Below are positions 1 to 11,152 of a stretch of 64,000 bases of DNA, piece after piece. This stretch comes from Solicoccozyma terricola (lineage: Eukaryota; Basidiomycota; Tremellomycetes; Filobasidiales; Piskurozymaceae). The DNA lies in NCBI GenBank assembly GCA_001600875.1, contig BCLD01000010.1:243001-307000 (forward strand), written 5' to 3'. A program made the translations under genes and the position numbers. Below the pieces are notes generated by a model, which made no database searches, was not told the DNA's origin, and saw only the letters and a list, made by a program, of their open reading frames with translations. The number at the start of each line of letters is the position of its first letter. The stretch's first letter is position 1.

Positions 1-427
1 GGGGGCGTGGATCATAACAAATCGGGATATGTGGAATCGGAGGGGAGGGCATATACAGACACAGACCAAAGCTTGGGTAGATGTCATTCGTATATCACCA
101 TATCATACATATCTCTACATCTCGAACGTCCACACACGGGTTCCCTTTTCCTCGTCAACACACTCAACATACACCTACCAGCGGGGCCAACATATAACCC
201 TCATTCTCGTTTCTCACCTCCATCTCTACAAGTCAGGGTGCGTTCAAGTTGTCCGCATGTTGCAGTTCCATACCATACCATAGCTAACATCACATACATC
301 ACCCCCATCCCTCTTCCAGACCCCCAATCACACATCCCCTTCCAAATCCTATCACCTACCCTTTCGGCAACCCGTCCTCCCTACCTCCCTCCCTCCCTAC
401 CTACGTCCCTCCCACGTCCAACCCACC
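1..427 (+). promoter_or_regulatory. upstream region and 5' leader of the homeodomain gene
   Basis: No gene is visible here. The last ~80 bases before the start codon at 428 are a pyrimidine-rich CCCT/CCTACC tract, as is common in fungal 5' leaders. The open frames in this stretch are low-complexity and show no conserved motif. Confidence 0.5.
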
Positions 428-2663
428 ATGGCTTCCACCACCACCTCTGAATCCGAATTACGAACTCCTTCATCGACGCGATGGGACTCATCTAATCGGA
501 CTTGTCTTTCCAGACAACCTCTTTCAGCTTCATCATCGTTTCATGGAAACCTTCCATCATCCGCTCATCACCACCAACACCAACACCAAAACCAACACCA
601 ACAACACCAACAACACCACCAACAACAACAACAACAACAACTCGGAACCACCTCTTGTACACCAATCAATAAATCATCCGGTACCTCCGCCCAAGATTCA
701 AATTCAGAATCATCTTCATCTGTTAAAAAAAGAAGAAGAACTACTCCTGAAGAATTAAAGATACTTGAAGATGCTTATTTGGTTAATAGTTTACCTAGTA
801 GTGAGGAGAGGTGTGCGTTGGCTGAGAGGACTGGAATGGGTGTTAGAGGCGTGCAGATTTGGGTGAGTAGAGAGTTTTTATTCTTTGATTCGCCGGGATA
901 TCGAAATGTTATACTGAACACCAATCCCTGCCCCCCATCTCCTCCCCCAGTTCCAAAACAAACGTCAAACTGAGAAAAGAAAGATGTTACAAGTCAATCA
1001 TTATCCCAACGTCATGATCATTCCACTCCCTCATCCTGGACATCCAGCTGCGAATCTTCATCCCTCTGATCCTAGATTCGTAGCAGCAGCACAAGCAGGA
1101 TACGCTGCGTATGTACCTAGCGTTCTTCAACCTCAACCTCAACCTCCTCCATCGCACTTGTTCGCAAACGCCGCCGTCGCGGTCGGTGGTGGTGGTGGTG
1201 GTGGTGGTGGTGGACGTGAGAGGTTGGCGTTGTCCCCTGTGGACCCGAATACGCGGTCAACTTCATCTGATCAACAAGGACGGATTGGGAAACACGAATT
1301 TGGTTATTCTTCAACTAATACGATGATGACGACGACGCCTACGCCAACGACGACATACCCATTCCCACCACCTCGATTCGCTTATTCCAACCCTCACGGT
1401 GGATATCATCAACAAGGTCAATACCCAATTTCTCCGATGTACGCTCAATCGTTACCTGGAATGGGACATGTATACGCTGCACAAGTAGCGTATCAAGAAA
1501 AGATGACGAAGAATGGGATTGTTTATGCGAGTTCAAGTGAGAGAACGAGGAGGCAAGTGGAAGAGAGAGGGGGTGGTTCGTCACCGAGAGAAGAAGGATA
1601 TTCATCGGATACCGGAGGGGTAGATGCTTCGAGTCCGATTAAAAAGGAATCGGGTGGCGGTGTTGGTGGTGGCGGTGGTGGTGGTGGTCGTCGTCATAAT
1701 ATTCTTGAATTCACCGATCGTCGTGCGTCGGAAGGGTTACATCGAGCTCGAAACTCTATCGATGGTCAACTACGAGCTACTCGAGCGGATTCAACTACAT
1801 CTCTACCTACACCACTACCTTCCGTCCGAGCACTTTCCGAATTGAAAACATCTAGACCGATACTCTCCCGTACTCGATCCGCAACGATGACGATTCGTGA
1901 ACTCGCTGGACTTCCATCTCGACCTAGGAGTTCACTTGGATTCGTAAATACTCCCAATGTAGGAGTAAGTCGTGGGATACTCGATGAGATGTGTACTCGT
2001 AGGGAATTACCATTCCCTCATCCTCCTTCATCGCCAATAGGAGAACGAGACGAAATGATGATCACACCTGCGCGTGGTGGTGGTGGCGGTGGCGGTGGAG
2101 GGGGTGGTTTTACAACTCGATCTCGTGTTTCTGATCCACCATCGATGACTAGGAGTGCTGATATAGCAGACGATTCATCATCAATCATGGTAACCGATGA
2201 ATCAGACGTCGAGGACAACCACGCCAATTCCCAAGGTCCCAACGTCAGAGGAGGAGGCGGCGGCCGATTAAACTCATTCTCCGGACGATCAAACGTTACG
2301 GACGATGATGAAGATCGACCTACGCTTCGACGACTCGCTAGTCTTGATTATTACGCAGGTACACCAGCGAGGAGAAGTGTTGGTGTTGGTCTTGGAGCCG
2401 TGAGGATGGGAGCGAAAAGTAGAGCGACGTTTGGGAAGACGACGCAGGGGAAAAGGGGTGCGTCAGTGGTGGATGAAGATGATGATGAGGATGAGCAGAT
2501 CGTCGTCCTTGGCCCTCTGAGGGATATCAAGAGACCTCGACGTGACGACACGATCAATTCTATTACACCACCGGGAAAAATCGACGAGAAGATCGTACCT
2601 GCAGCTCGAGACGAGGAAGCAGCGAGGTTGTTACTCGGACTCGCGGTGTTCTCATCGGTCTGA
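428..2663 (+). CDS. homeodomain transcription factor
   Basis: Exons 428-862 and 951-2663, split by an 88-nt intron (GTGAGT...CAG); 715 aa. The homeodomain covers about residues 105-157. It starts with the basic KKRRRTTPEEL arm and ends with the recognition helix VRGVQIW-FQNKRQTEKRK. The intron falls exactly between W and F of the WFQNKR signature, so neither exon alone shows the whole domain. The residue usually R in WFQNRR is K, a common fungal variant. Upstream is a His/Gln-rich stretch. Downstream are ~550 residues of disordered Gly-, Ser- and Arg-rich sequence, with poly-Gly from GGT repeats, and acidic patches near the C-terminus. It should act as a DNA-binding regulator in the nucleus; targets cannot be read from sequence. 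No second homeodomain or pheromone gene is adjacent, so nothing here suggests a mating-type locus. Confidence 0.9.
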
Positions 2664-4628
2664 GGAAATCGCATCTTATTATCAAAGCTCAATGTCGGTC
2701 TTTGCACCTTGAGCATGACGTATTGCCACCACCCCCCACCAACTGCCATTTCGACATCTCCGACGTGGATTACGGTGATGTTGGGGACCGTGGAGGAGAT
2801 GAGGATGGGGTGGAAAGGGAAATGCTCAAGTCACCGATGAAAGACGCTTCCCCCCGTTAGAGGTTTTCAATGCGATGAGTGCGATGAGTGGCGGTCCATC
2901 AGAACGGGGGGTTCCTCCTCGGATTACCGGAACCGGAAACCGTTGGACAGGGAAATGATTATCACGAAACCAGACGAAGAATGTATGAAATTTTCTATAC
3001 GTACTCCTTAGATGGGGTGGAGTAAAAGATGGGGATTCTTTTTGTTCAATCGCTCTTAAATGAAGTTTATACATTTGTTAATTGAACTGGGACATGTTCA
3101 TTTTCCTATCCGCATGTGAGGGAAAGCCCTACATGGGATAAACCCGAATAATGTCGCCGTTTGCAACAATACCTGGTCCAGCTCACGCGCAGTGAGAAAG
3201 CCCCGTCATCGGTTCCGGACCTCCCCCACTGTACGCTCCCATCATCACTCCATTCAACCCTCCTCGCACCATGACTCGTACATGACCCACCAAGTCATCT
3301 TTGTAAAGACAATTTCCAGGGTATCGGTGTTCCGATCAGGGTATATATAAGGGACGGGGAAAGGGACGGGATTCAATTCAAGTCCATAATCCTAGCTCAA
3401 ATGTCATTTTTGTCATTTTGGCCCGATCTACCAATCATGTATATTCTAGTGTAGATAAGTAGGTAGGTCAGAACCCCTGGACCCAACCCCGGCCGCTCTC
3501 GTTGCCTTTCCTCACCTCCCGCCACCCACCCACCACTCCCCAAAGCGCACCGCCACACCGCGTCGGCTCGGTAGCGCGCCACTTTCCCTCGGATCCGGGG
3601 AACACATGGATTTCTCTCGAGTCAAACGTAGTCTGGGCCGGGAATGTGGACACCATGTGGTGGACGAGGTTGTGGGTTGGGACTAGTGTTTGGCCGGATG
3701 CGGGATGCGAAAGGGGTGGTGTGTGTGGGGTGAGGGGAGGGCAAGCGAGCGAGCGATAGTCACGCGTTTTGAACAATTGAGACCTTGTAATGCAAAAGGA
3801 GGGAGTGTGTTCTTGCTATGGGTGTGTTGGGAGTCTTGAATATTCAATACAATTATTGTGCAATATCCCCTCCGTTTCCAATCCCCTTATTCGGAGCTTT
3901 ATCCATCTCTTCTGAAGGAGGAGAGGTATTGCTTTCGGATCTCTTGGAATAACCTTCTACCCTCTTACAAGGAACAAAGAAGGGTTTCAATTTTCAATTC
4001 CCCGGTCATCTATCCAAGCTCGCCGCACCAAGTGAACAAAATCAACAACCGCTAGCGAACACGCCCATTCGCGCCAACTCCACACCGCTACTTCCTACAA
4101 GGACAAAGACTAGGTCGACTTAAAACGAAGGAGTGCCCTTTGCTGAACACCACTCCTACGTTTACGTCACCCCCCAACCCCCCACCCCGACCACCAAACA
4201 AAGAGGAATACCCTCTTCGCAATTCCACATCAAGGACATCCACTATCAATTGATCTTGGTTGGCCACCACCGCCTACATTAGTAGACAAGTCCCCTATTC
4301 TGAATAACAACAACACATCTAAGAACAACAACAAGGAAATTACTAGCGAGAATGTCGTCTGTGGTATTCGTCAAAGTACGATTTGGGATGGTCTGTGTGG
4401 AGAGGCAGAGAGAGAGGGAGAGGGAGGGGGAGCGGGAGCGGGAGGGGGAGGAGGAGACGGGGGAGATGGAGCGCGGGATTGGAGTGGTGTTGTGAGGTGA
4501 GTTTCGGCAAGAGGAGCTTGAATCTACCTCCGGGGGTGGCTGTGCCGCGGGGGCGTGGGAGCGCGGGAGCGCGGGAGGGCAGGAGGGCCGCGGGCGGGAG
4601 CCGGTCGGTGCGCTCGCTTGGGTAGCCG
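2664..4628. other. large intergenic region between two transcription factor genes
   Basis: About 2 kb without a convincing protein gene. It contains a TATA box at 3342-3350. An 18-codon ATG ORF at 3401-3454 lies ~50 nt downstream of it. A purine-rich GGGAG/GCGGGAG tract spans about 4400-4600. Frames that stay open over the purine tract are low complexity (Glu/Arg or Gly/Arg) and look like artefacts. The region may hold the promoter and a long 5' leader of the bZIP gene downstream, or a non-coding transcript. Confidence 0.5.
3342..3350 (+). promoter_or_regulatory. TATA box candidate
   Basis: TATATATAA in a G-rich context, followed by GGGACGGGG repeats. It is the best core-promoter match in the 2.7-kb gap. 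The nearest downstream gene on this strand is the bZIP factor about 2 kb away, so this would imply a very long leader or a separate non-coding RNA. Confidence 0.35.
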
Positions 4629-5580
4629 ATGTGGCTTTTGTGGCTTTTGTGTGCCGTTCGGCTGCGCTTTTCTTTGGAAAACGGTTAAGCGCATCTCGTT
4701 GGTGGCGAGTTTTGAATCCCCCCCTCCCCCCCCGGTCCCCCCTCCCCTCTTCTCTGTTTTTCCCCTTTTCCTTCTTTATACCATCATCGCATACCACATC
4801 ACACCACACATCACATCCATTCATCCATCGTATCCATCATGCGCTGTTGAATTCCTACCCCCTACTTCCACCCACCATGCGATAACGCAACCCCCCAACA
4901 AAGAGATCAGTAGCTTCATTTTACTGATTCTCTTTCCAACCCCCAACCCCCCTTTCCCTTAAAATGTCGTCCATATAGAACGTCCTCTCACTCAAACACC
5001 AACTCCGACCTTGACCTCGACTTCAACTTTCACTCCAACTCCATCTCTATCAATCCTTCTTCATTCCATCATGAACTAATCACTCAACCCCCCACTACAC
5101 AATTTCAATCCCTTCCTTCTTCTTCTTCTTCTTCTTCTTCTTACAACACTTCATATCCGATTCTTCGAAATCAACAAAACAACCAACATGGTTTCCCTAC
5201 TACCCAAACAAATCAACCGTCTCGACAACAACAACCAAAACAACCAAAACAACAATCAACTATACAAAACGTATCAGGAATTCCATCAAGATTACCACCA
5301 CCACCGTGTTTACGAAGAAGTAGATACATCGAAACGGTATCAGGAACAGAACAACAAGAACAAGAACAAGTGTCGAAACTCGATTCGATTCCAAGATCAA
5401 ACCAAACCAAACGAGACAAACAAGACAATCAACCGCAAGTCAATCCGAATAACCTCCAACTACCGATCCCACAACATCATCTCATCAAAGCAATGTCGGA
5501 ATTCACTCGATTGCTTTCAGAGATGTCGTCTAGGCGGAGTTCGTCGGATGAGGTTATGGGAGGAGAGGAAGTCAAGTTGA
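4629..5580 (+). promoter_or_regulatory. uORF-rich leader of the bZIP gene
   Basis: Upstream ATG ORFs in order: 4629-4688 (19 codons), 4839-4850 (MRC), 4877-4885 (MR), 4964-4978 (MSSI), 5071-5079 (MN), and a 130-codon ORF at 5188-5580. That last ORF overlaps the main start at 5493 out of frame. The four shortest and the long one all have A at -3 of their ATG. This layout matches delayed-reinitiation leaders such as yeast GCN4 (2-3 codon uORFs) and animal ATF4 (a last uORF overlapping the main start). Caveat: the main frame stays open upstream to 4914 without an ATG, so a spliced upstream start that would make part of this region coding cannot be excluded. Confidence 0.5.
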
Positions 5581-6978
5581 CTATGAAAGGAGATGGCGAT
5601 GGTGAGTGTTTTCTTCCAAAGTCGGAAATTCCCTTTGGGGGCGGGTTTTCCCTTTTCTTTTTTTTCCCACGAGCTGATGGAATCAATCACGTCCGACGGG
5701 AATAAATCAGATTATTCCAAGTACTTGGATTTCAATTTCTCAGATCCTTCTTCATTCGGTCTTCCACTTTCCAATACCACCTCCACATTCCCTGATTTCC
5801 CAACAACCGATAACCTCCCATTCTCTCATCCCGATTCAGCACTTACTTCCCTTCTATCATCGTTTGATGTTCCAACTACCGATCGAACCAATTTGGTATC
5901 CGATTTTTCAAGTCCAGATGTTGGAGAATATCAACTTGGTGATGATGAGATGTTGTTTCCTTTGATGGATTTTTCAACAACAACAACTACCACCGCCACC
6001 ACCTCTACTACTACTCAAAAGTGGGGTACTCACACTCAACAACCTCGAATCAACACACCAATGTTTGGTAACGAATCAGCATTCGATGATGTCAATTTCT
6101 CAATGTTGGATGAACATGGTGTTTTCGGACTTCCTCTGTTCGGTGGGATTCCGAATGCGTCCACCACCACGTCGTCGTCGGCGGTTACCGGTGGCGGTGG
6201 TCAACAACAACAACAACATTCTCCACGACTTCAAAACTCGGATTCATCTGGCGGTTCAAGTGAAGATGGGATTCTTACTACGACTCAGATGGAACAACTC
6301 ATCGCTGCTGCTGATGGGTTGACTCAATCTGATGTCGGTAGGGATATCAACATTCAACGTGTCAATACCCCCGTGTTGAATCATCAGCATGCTTTGACTG
6401 CGTCTCCAGCCGAGGTATTCGCAAAGATGTCGTCAACGCCTGTGATGGATGTTCATGATTCATTCGAATCGCGAGCTCCGATGACGATTGATAGTACTTG
6501 CTCGCCTTCCCTCGGAACTGTTCCAATGCCAACTTCAACTGGTCCCGTTCGATCAACCTCTGGAGGATCGGTTTCGAGAAAGCGAAAATCATCATCGAAA
6601 CCTTACGAACCTACAGGTACACGATCATCTCGTCCCCTTCTTGATCCTACTGCACCTACTCAAACGAAAACTTACCTCGCACCTGGTTCAACAACTCGAA
6701 AGCTTATCCCCGTCGGGTTTCAAAAGAGGTTGAAGTTGGATTCATCTACTCCGATTGACGCTTCTGTCGTTGGATCAGAGGTTTTGGATGAGATTGATGA
6801 GAAGAGGAGGAAGAATTGTTTGGCTGCGAGGGAGAGTAGGAAGAGGAAGATGGATTATTTGAATGGGTTGAAGGGGAGGATTGGGGAATGGGAAGAGTGG
6901 GCGAGGAATGTGGAGAGTTTGCTTGGGGACAAGTTTCAATTGCCTCCTATGCCGGACTTCCACGAGATCGAGGAGTGA
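5493..6978 (+). CDS. bZIP transcription factor, GCN4/CPC1-like candidate
   Basis: Exons 5493-5601 and 5711-6978 (109-nt intron, GTGAGT...CAG), 458 aa. The start is the first in-frame ATG; the frame is open further 5' but has no ATG. The C-terminus carries a bZIP basic region, KNCLAARESRKRK. It fits the N-x-x-AAR-x-SR-x-RK signature of the GCN4/CPC1 class and lacks the NRxAAxKCRxRK form of ATF1/Sko1. The leucine-zipper part is short and ends within ~35 residues of the C-terminus. The N-terminal part is acidic and aromatic (YLDFNF, LPLMDF, FDDVNFSMLDE), which is typical of activation domains, followed by Ser/Thr-rich linkers. Expected role: sequence-specific activator in the nucleus, possibly the amino-acid-starvation factor downstream of GCN2, which lies ~20 kb away. 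The family is secure; the GCN4 assignment is inference supported by the uORF leader. Confidence 0.75.
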
Positions 6979-7750
6979 AATTTGCCGATCACGTCCTTTT
7001 GGGTTTTGGTTCTTCGACGACGGATCAAACACCCGGTCTTTCCTTTTTTAAAATCAGCGTGGTCAACTAGCGCTATGTCTTGTCTCTCTCTCTCTCATGG
7101 TTCTTTGGTTTGGACAATGGATTCGGTATCGCAGGAAAAAAAAACAATTAAAACAACTCAAAAAAAAAACGACACTCTCTGGTTCTCTGAACATCGCTCC
7201 GGTTCTCATCTTCTCCCGACTCGTGGTCTCTTTTCCAACTTCCTAATTGTACACCGAGCTCCCCCTTTTCTACACTTCCACCTACCACGCCTCGCTCGGG
7301 AGGCTCCACCGACGTTTTGGAAAACAAAACGTCCGGCTTTTCTTCCTTTCATTCTCTCTTTTCCTTTTCTTTCTTTTTCTCCCTCTAGTATGCTATTTTC
7401 GAAACTGGGTTTTTCTCGTCTCCCGCTGTGAAACGTCTAGAGATGGGTCTCGCGATGATATCCTGCTTTAATTTGTAGGATCTTTTGTACGGACTTGTTC
7501 TTTTGGTTGTTTTTAATGATTGATGGGGTTTCCCTCGCCACCTTTGCCACTTTGCCACTGTGATGACGTGATCGCGGGGTGGTTGCGAATGATGATTGAA
7601 AGCAACAGGCAGAACAGACAGCAAGGGACAAATGCATCGTGAACAGGTATAGACTGCACTTCATCGACTGGCAGAGTATTCCAGTGGGAACTGGACAACC
7701 CCGCACACCCCGCTCGGAACACCATAGACAACCGCCCCCGGATCCACACC
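6979..7750. other. intergenic region, bZIP 3' end to cystinosin 5' end
   Basis: No convincing gene. It holds the 3' UTR side of the bZIP gene with several A-rich and T-rich runs (7138-7169) and the promoter of the PQ-loop gene. Short frames on the minus strand lack conserved features. Confidence 0.5.
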
Positions 7751-8840
7751 ATGAACGGTTGGCAAATCATCGTAGACGCTCTCGGTGTCATATACTTCAC
7801 TGCATGGTCCATATCCTTCTATCCTCAAGTCTTGTTAAATTATCGACGCAAGAGGTACGGGTTCACTTTTCCTCCCATTTCACTTCCTACTTCTCAGACA
7901 ACTAACCAATCTTTACGCTCATCATCAGCACCACCGGACTTTCACCGTCTTTCTCCCTCCTTAACCCACTCGGATTCCTCTCATACACAACATACACCCT
8001 CGCTCTCTCTTTCAACCCTCTCATTCGCTCACAATATGCAAATCGTCACAATGGTCATACACCAGAAGTAGAACCGTCAGATATCGCATTCGCTATTCAT
8101 GCACTCGTTTTGAGCCTTGTGAATTTAGGTCAAGTTGGGTGGTATAATCGACGGAATAGGAGAGAGGAAGGGGAAAGACAGAGGTTGTTGGAAGATGGTG
8201 GGTTGACGAAGAGAAAGGTGGAGAGGAAGGATAGAATAGCGAGTTGGACGTGGGTTTCAATCGGTGTGATGGTGTTGGGAACGTTATTGGGAGGGTTTTT
8301 GGTGAAGGAGAAGAAATTGGAAGAGTTGGATTTGATGTATTGGATCAGTTATATCAAGTTGTATATTACGTGAGTGAGCGGCTGTGTTGGGAAAGTCGAG
8401 GAAGCAGGTGGGGGTTTGTTTTTTGGGGGGCAGGACACTGATCTTGAATCCAAACTCCTGTCATATTAGTATTGCGAAATACATTCCTCAATTGTGGATG
8501 AACTTTCATCGCAAGACTACTTTAGGATTCAGCATTCACGTTATTCTCCTAGTACGTCCTCTTCCTTTTTCCCCCGTTTTCATCATTGGCTAATTCCCAT
8601 TCCATTCAAAATCACAACTAGGACTTGACCGGTTCAACAACCTCTCTACTCCAACTAATAATCGCATCGATATTCATATCACATGATCCGAGCGGTATCA
8701 TTGCGAATCCTGTAAAGTTGGGATTGAGTTTGGTCACAATCCTGATGGACGGAGTGTTTGTATGGCAGAGATATGGACTTTATGGAGTACCAGTGGAGGC
8801 GGTTGAGTCGATAGATGAAGGGGAAGATGCGCAGAGGTAG
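7751..8840 (+). CDS. CTNS: cystinosin-family PQ-loop transporter
   Basis: Exons 7751-7854, 7929-8369, 8470-8551 and 8622-8840; 281 aa, with phases consistent across all junctions. Two PQ-loop repeats are visible: the first around residue 23 (SFYPQVLLNYRRK, then STTGLSPSF), the second around residue 190 (KYIPQLWMNFHRKTTLGFS). The second is followed by LDLTGSTTSLLQ, which matches the conserved DxTGG-type motif of cystinosin. About seven hydrophobic helices are expected. Cystinosin exports cystine with protons from lysosomes; the yeast homologue ERS1 is vacuolar/endosomal. The long polar insertion between repeats (EEGERQRLLEDGG) is cytosolic-looking. It converges with the ORC6-like gene; the stop codons are only 89 bases apart. 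Confidence 0.9.
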
Positions 8841-8929
8841 ATGATTTTGTTGTAAGGATTTGGGGATAGCGACGTACTCTGTTCTGTGCCTAGATGAACA
8901 TCTCTTTTCAATTGGATAATATTTTATAT

Positions 8930-10713
8930 CTACACCTTCATCCCATCTACCCAAACCTTGACAGCAATCCCTCTCATCTCCGCCCTACCCAACCATCGCC
9001 TCTCTTCCATCGCCTTTGCATCGATTTCAGCTTTTTCCACGGCTTCTTGCGCAGCTCTTGTTGCTTGTAGAGCTGAGAGTTGTTTTTTCATCGATGGTAG
9101 AAGTCGACGACGGCGGGAAGGTGGAGTTGAGGAGATGGTGTTGGCAAGGTCGGCGTTGGCGTCGGCGTCGGTGATGGTGTTGCCGGTGGCGGTAGCGGTA
9201 GTAGGCCCGGTAGTACTCGGAAGGTCCAGTATCGAAGGGAAAATATCAAGATACTGGCGGTCCCGGAATGAAAATCACGGAAATCAGGACCGAAAAGAAA
9301 CCCCCCACCTTAACGATGTCATCTCCAAATCCAACACTCACACGATCCACTCTCTCCTCCCAGCCGACAAACTTATCAGTCATCCGACCTACATCGATCT
9401 CCTCATTTAATCCCTCCCACATCTCTCTCTCACCCTCTACTCTTCTCCCTCCCATCCCAAAACCAACTGAAAACATCGTATCCCACGCAATCTCCCCTCC
9501 TTGATCGTTATTCATTCTTCCAACCTCGTCAATTTCATTTACCCGCGTTCTTGAACGTCGAACTCCATTCATTCTTTCATAACGACGTTGATTCGCTCGA
9601 TATTCATGTTTAACATCTTCATCTTCATCACAATCGTCTCGCTCCATGATGTCTTCTTCAAGAGGTAGTGGTGGTGGAGGTGGTGGACACATTTTTCGAA
9701 ATACCACTCCGTCTTCTACACGTTGAGGAGGTTCATAGATCCCTCCTCCAATAACGTCGATCAATGCGATTCGGGGATGTGGGATAGGTATGTATGGTGA
9801 GATTGAAAGATCGGATGTTTTGGGTATACGACGACGTGTCCGAGATCTCTTGATTGAGGGATGCGATTGCGAATCGATAGTTTCAGATGATGAAGCGAAT
9901 GGGAAAGATTGTAATGTTGGAGAATGCGGTATTTGGTTGTTAATCGATTGATGACCTCGAATTGATGGTAATTCCGGAATAAAATCGACCGTTCGATTCT
10001 TCGTTGGAGTTTTATTCAATTCATCTCTTTCTTCTAATTCAGCACGAGAGGTTGATGTTGTTGCAGTGGTAACGTGAGGAACAGAAAATGATGATGGACC
10101 TGCCACTTGTTCGTCTGTCGATGACGTTGATATTGATACTGGAAGAAGATGTGATGATCGCTTAAGACCTGATAAATCCAAACCTCTCTTCCCAGACGGT
10201 GGTGTTTTCCCAACCCCTACTTTGCTTGATTCACCACCTCCATATATTCCTAATCCACTTGGGGGAGTATTTGGAACCCCATCGGTTGGGTATTTCCGTT
10301 TGGTCGGTGTCTTCCTCTCTGATGAAGCTAGAAACGCGCGACATTTCGCGAGACCAGAGGTGAATAATTTAGGTGTTGTTGAGCTGAGTCTCTGTATAGT
10401 TTGTAGAGATATCGAGTCTGTCTGATTCAGTCTGGCAGTTCGTCGTATAGTTAGTATTATATTCCGGTGTTTCTGGGAGGACGAACGAGGAGATATCGTG
10501 GATATCAGCGGGGGGCTGCGACGAAGAGACTCACCGTTCACATGCGAGGATCACACTGATACCAGGTAGAGCTACGATTTCAGCATTCGAGAGACCGAGG
10601 GTGGATGAACTGGAGGATGAGCGGAGAGCTGTGAGGATGTGAATTGCTGTGGGGATTGCGGGATGTGTGGGGGATGGGAAGAGGGATGTGAGATGTGCTG
10701 ATGATGCTGCCAT
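8930..10713 (-). CDS. ORC6: ORC6-like origin recognition complex subunit
   Basis: Exons on the minus strand 10713-10535, 10431-9309 and 9253-8930 give 541 aa. The N-terminus is a helical segment ending ISVILACERLNQTD, then SLQTIQRLS and PKLFTSGLAKCRAFL. This matches the pattern I know from fungal Orc6 (LACERLK followed by a KLY/F helix). The middle is a disordered region rich in Ser/Thr/Pro, including a TPxK/TPPSGK cluster that would suit CDK phosphorylation. The C-terminus has a WEERVDRV helix and a KxAExDAKAMEERR coiled coil. ORC6 is part of the complex that marks replication origins and loads MCM. The 55-nt last intron uses a weaker GTGGGG donor, but removing it restores a clean frame of 108 codons. 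Without a search the family call is moderate. Confidence 0.6.
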
Positions 10714-11152
10714 GGTGGTGGTGGTTGTGGACGCTGTATGGATGTATGGGGGGTGCATGGTGCATGGTGGTGTTAACGCTGTGTATGATTCGTGGTGTCC
10801 ACCGTGTGAAAATATGATTTCTGTTATTTTTTGTTTATTCACTCGGTGGCCAACAACACAACAGCATTCCAGCATGCCAGGTAGTCCAGCTAAGTCCAGG
10901 CATTCCAACATTCACCAGTCACCAGTCACTCGTCTCTCCTCGTTCAAAGAATGCATCGCATCGATCCACCGCACAAATACAGAGTCCTCTTGCAACCACA
11001 ATCCAATCGATGAATAATGCGTCCAACACGTTGATCTTCTGATCATTCATCCCGTCCATACCATCCTTTCTCTCCGTGTGTCGCAGCAACACAACAACAC
11101 AACACAACACAACACAACACAACACAACACAACACAACACAACACAACAATC
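10714..11152. promoter_or_regulatory. divergent promoter, ORC6-like and ABD1
   Basis: A 439-bp spacer between two divergently transcribed start codons. It is TG/CA rich, and its ABD1-side end is a perfect pentanucleotide repeat. No TATA box is evident. Confidence 0.5.
11096..11145 (+). repeat. (AACAC)10 microsatellite in the ABD1 leader
   Basis: Ten perfect tandem copies of AACAC, flanked by imperfect AACA units, ending 7 nt before the ABD1 start codon. It lies in the 5' UTR and keeps the leader free of G and T. Confidence 0.95.

Noticed and set aside
428..2663. Mating-type locus signature around the homeodomain gene
   Set aside because: There is a single homeodomain gene without a divergently transcribed partner, pheromone or receptor gene nearby, and its architecture fits a general regulator.
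4279..4962. Opposing ~130-180 codon frames over the GGGAGCGGGAG tract
   Set aside because: Low-complexity Arg/Gly/Glu or Ser/Pro sequence with no recognisable domain; expected by chance in skewed purine/pyrimidine DNA.
5188..5580. 130-codon Asn/Gln-rich ORF treated as the bZIP N-terminus
   Set aside because: It is out of frame with the exon that joins to the bZIP exon at 5711 and ends in a stop before any usable in-phase donor; kept only as a candidate uORF.
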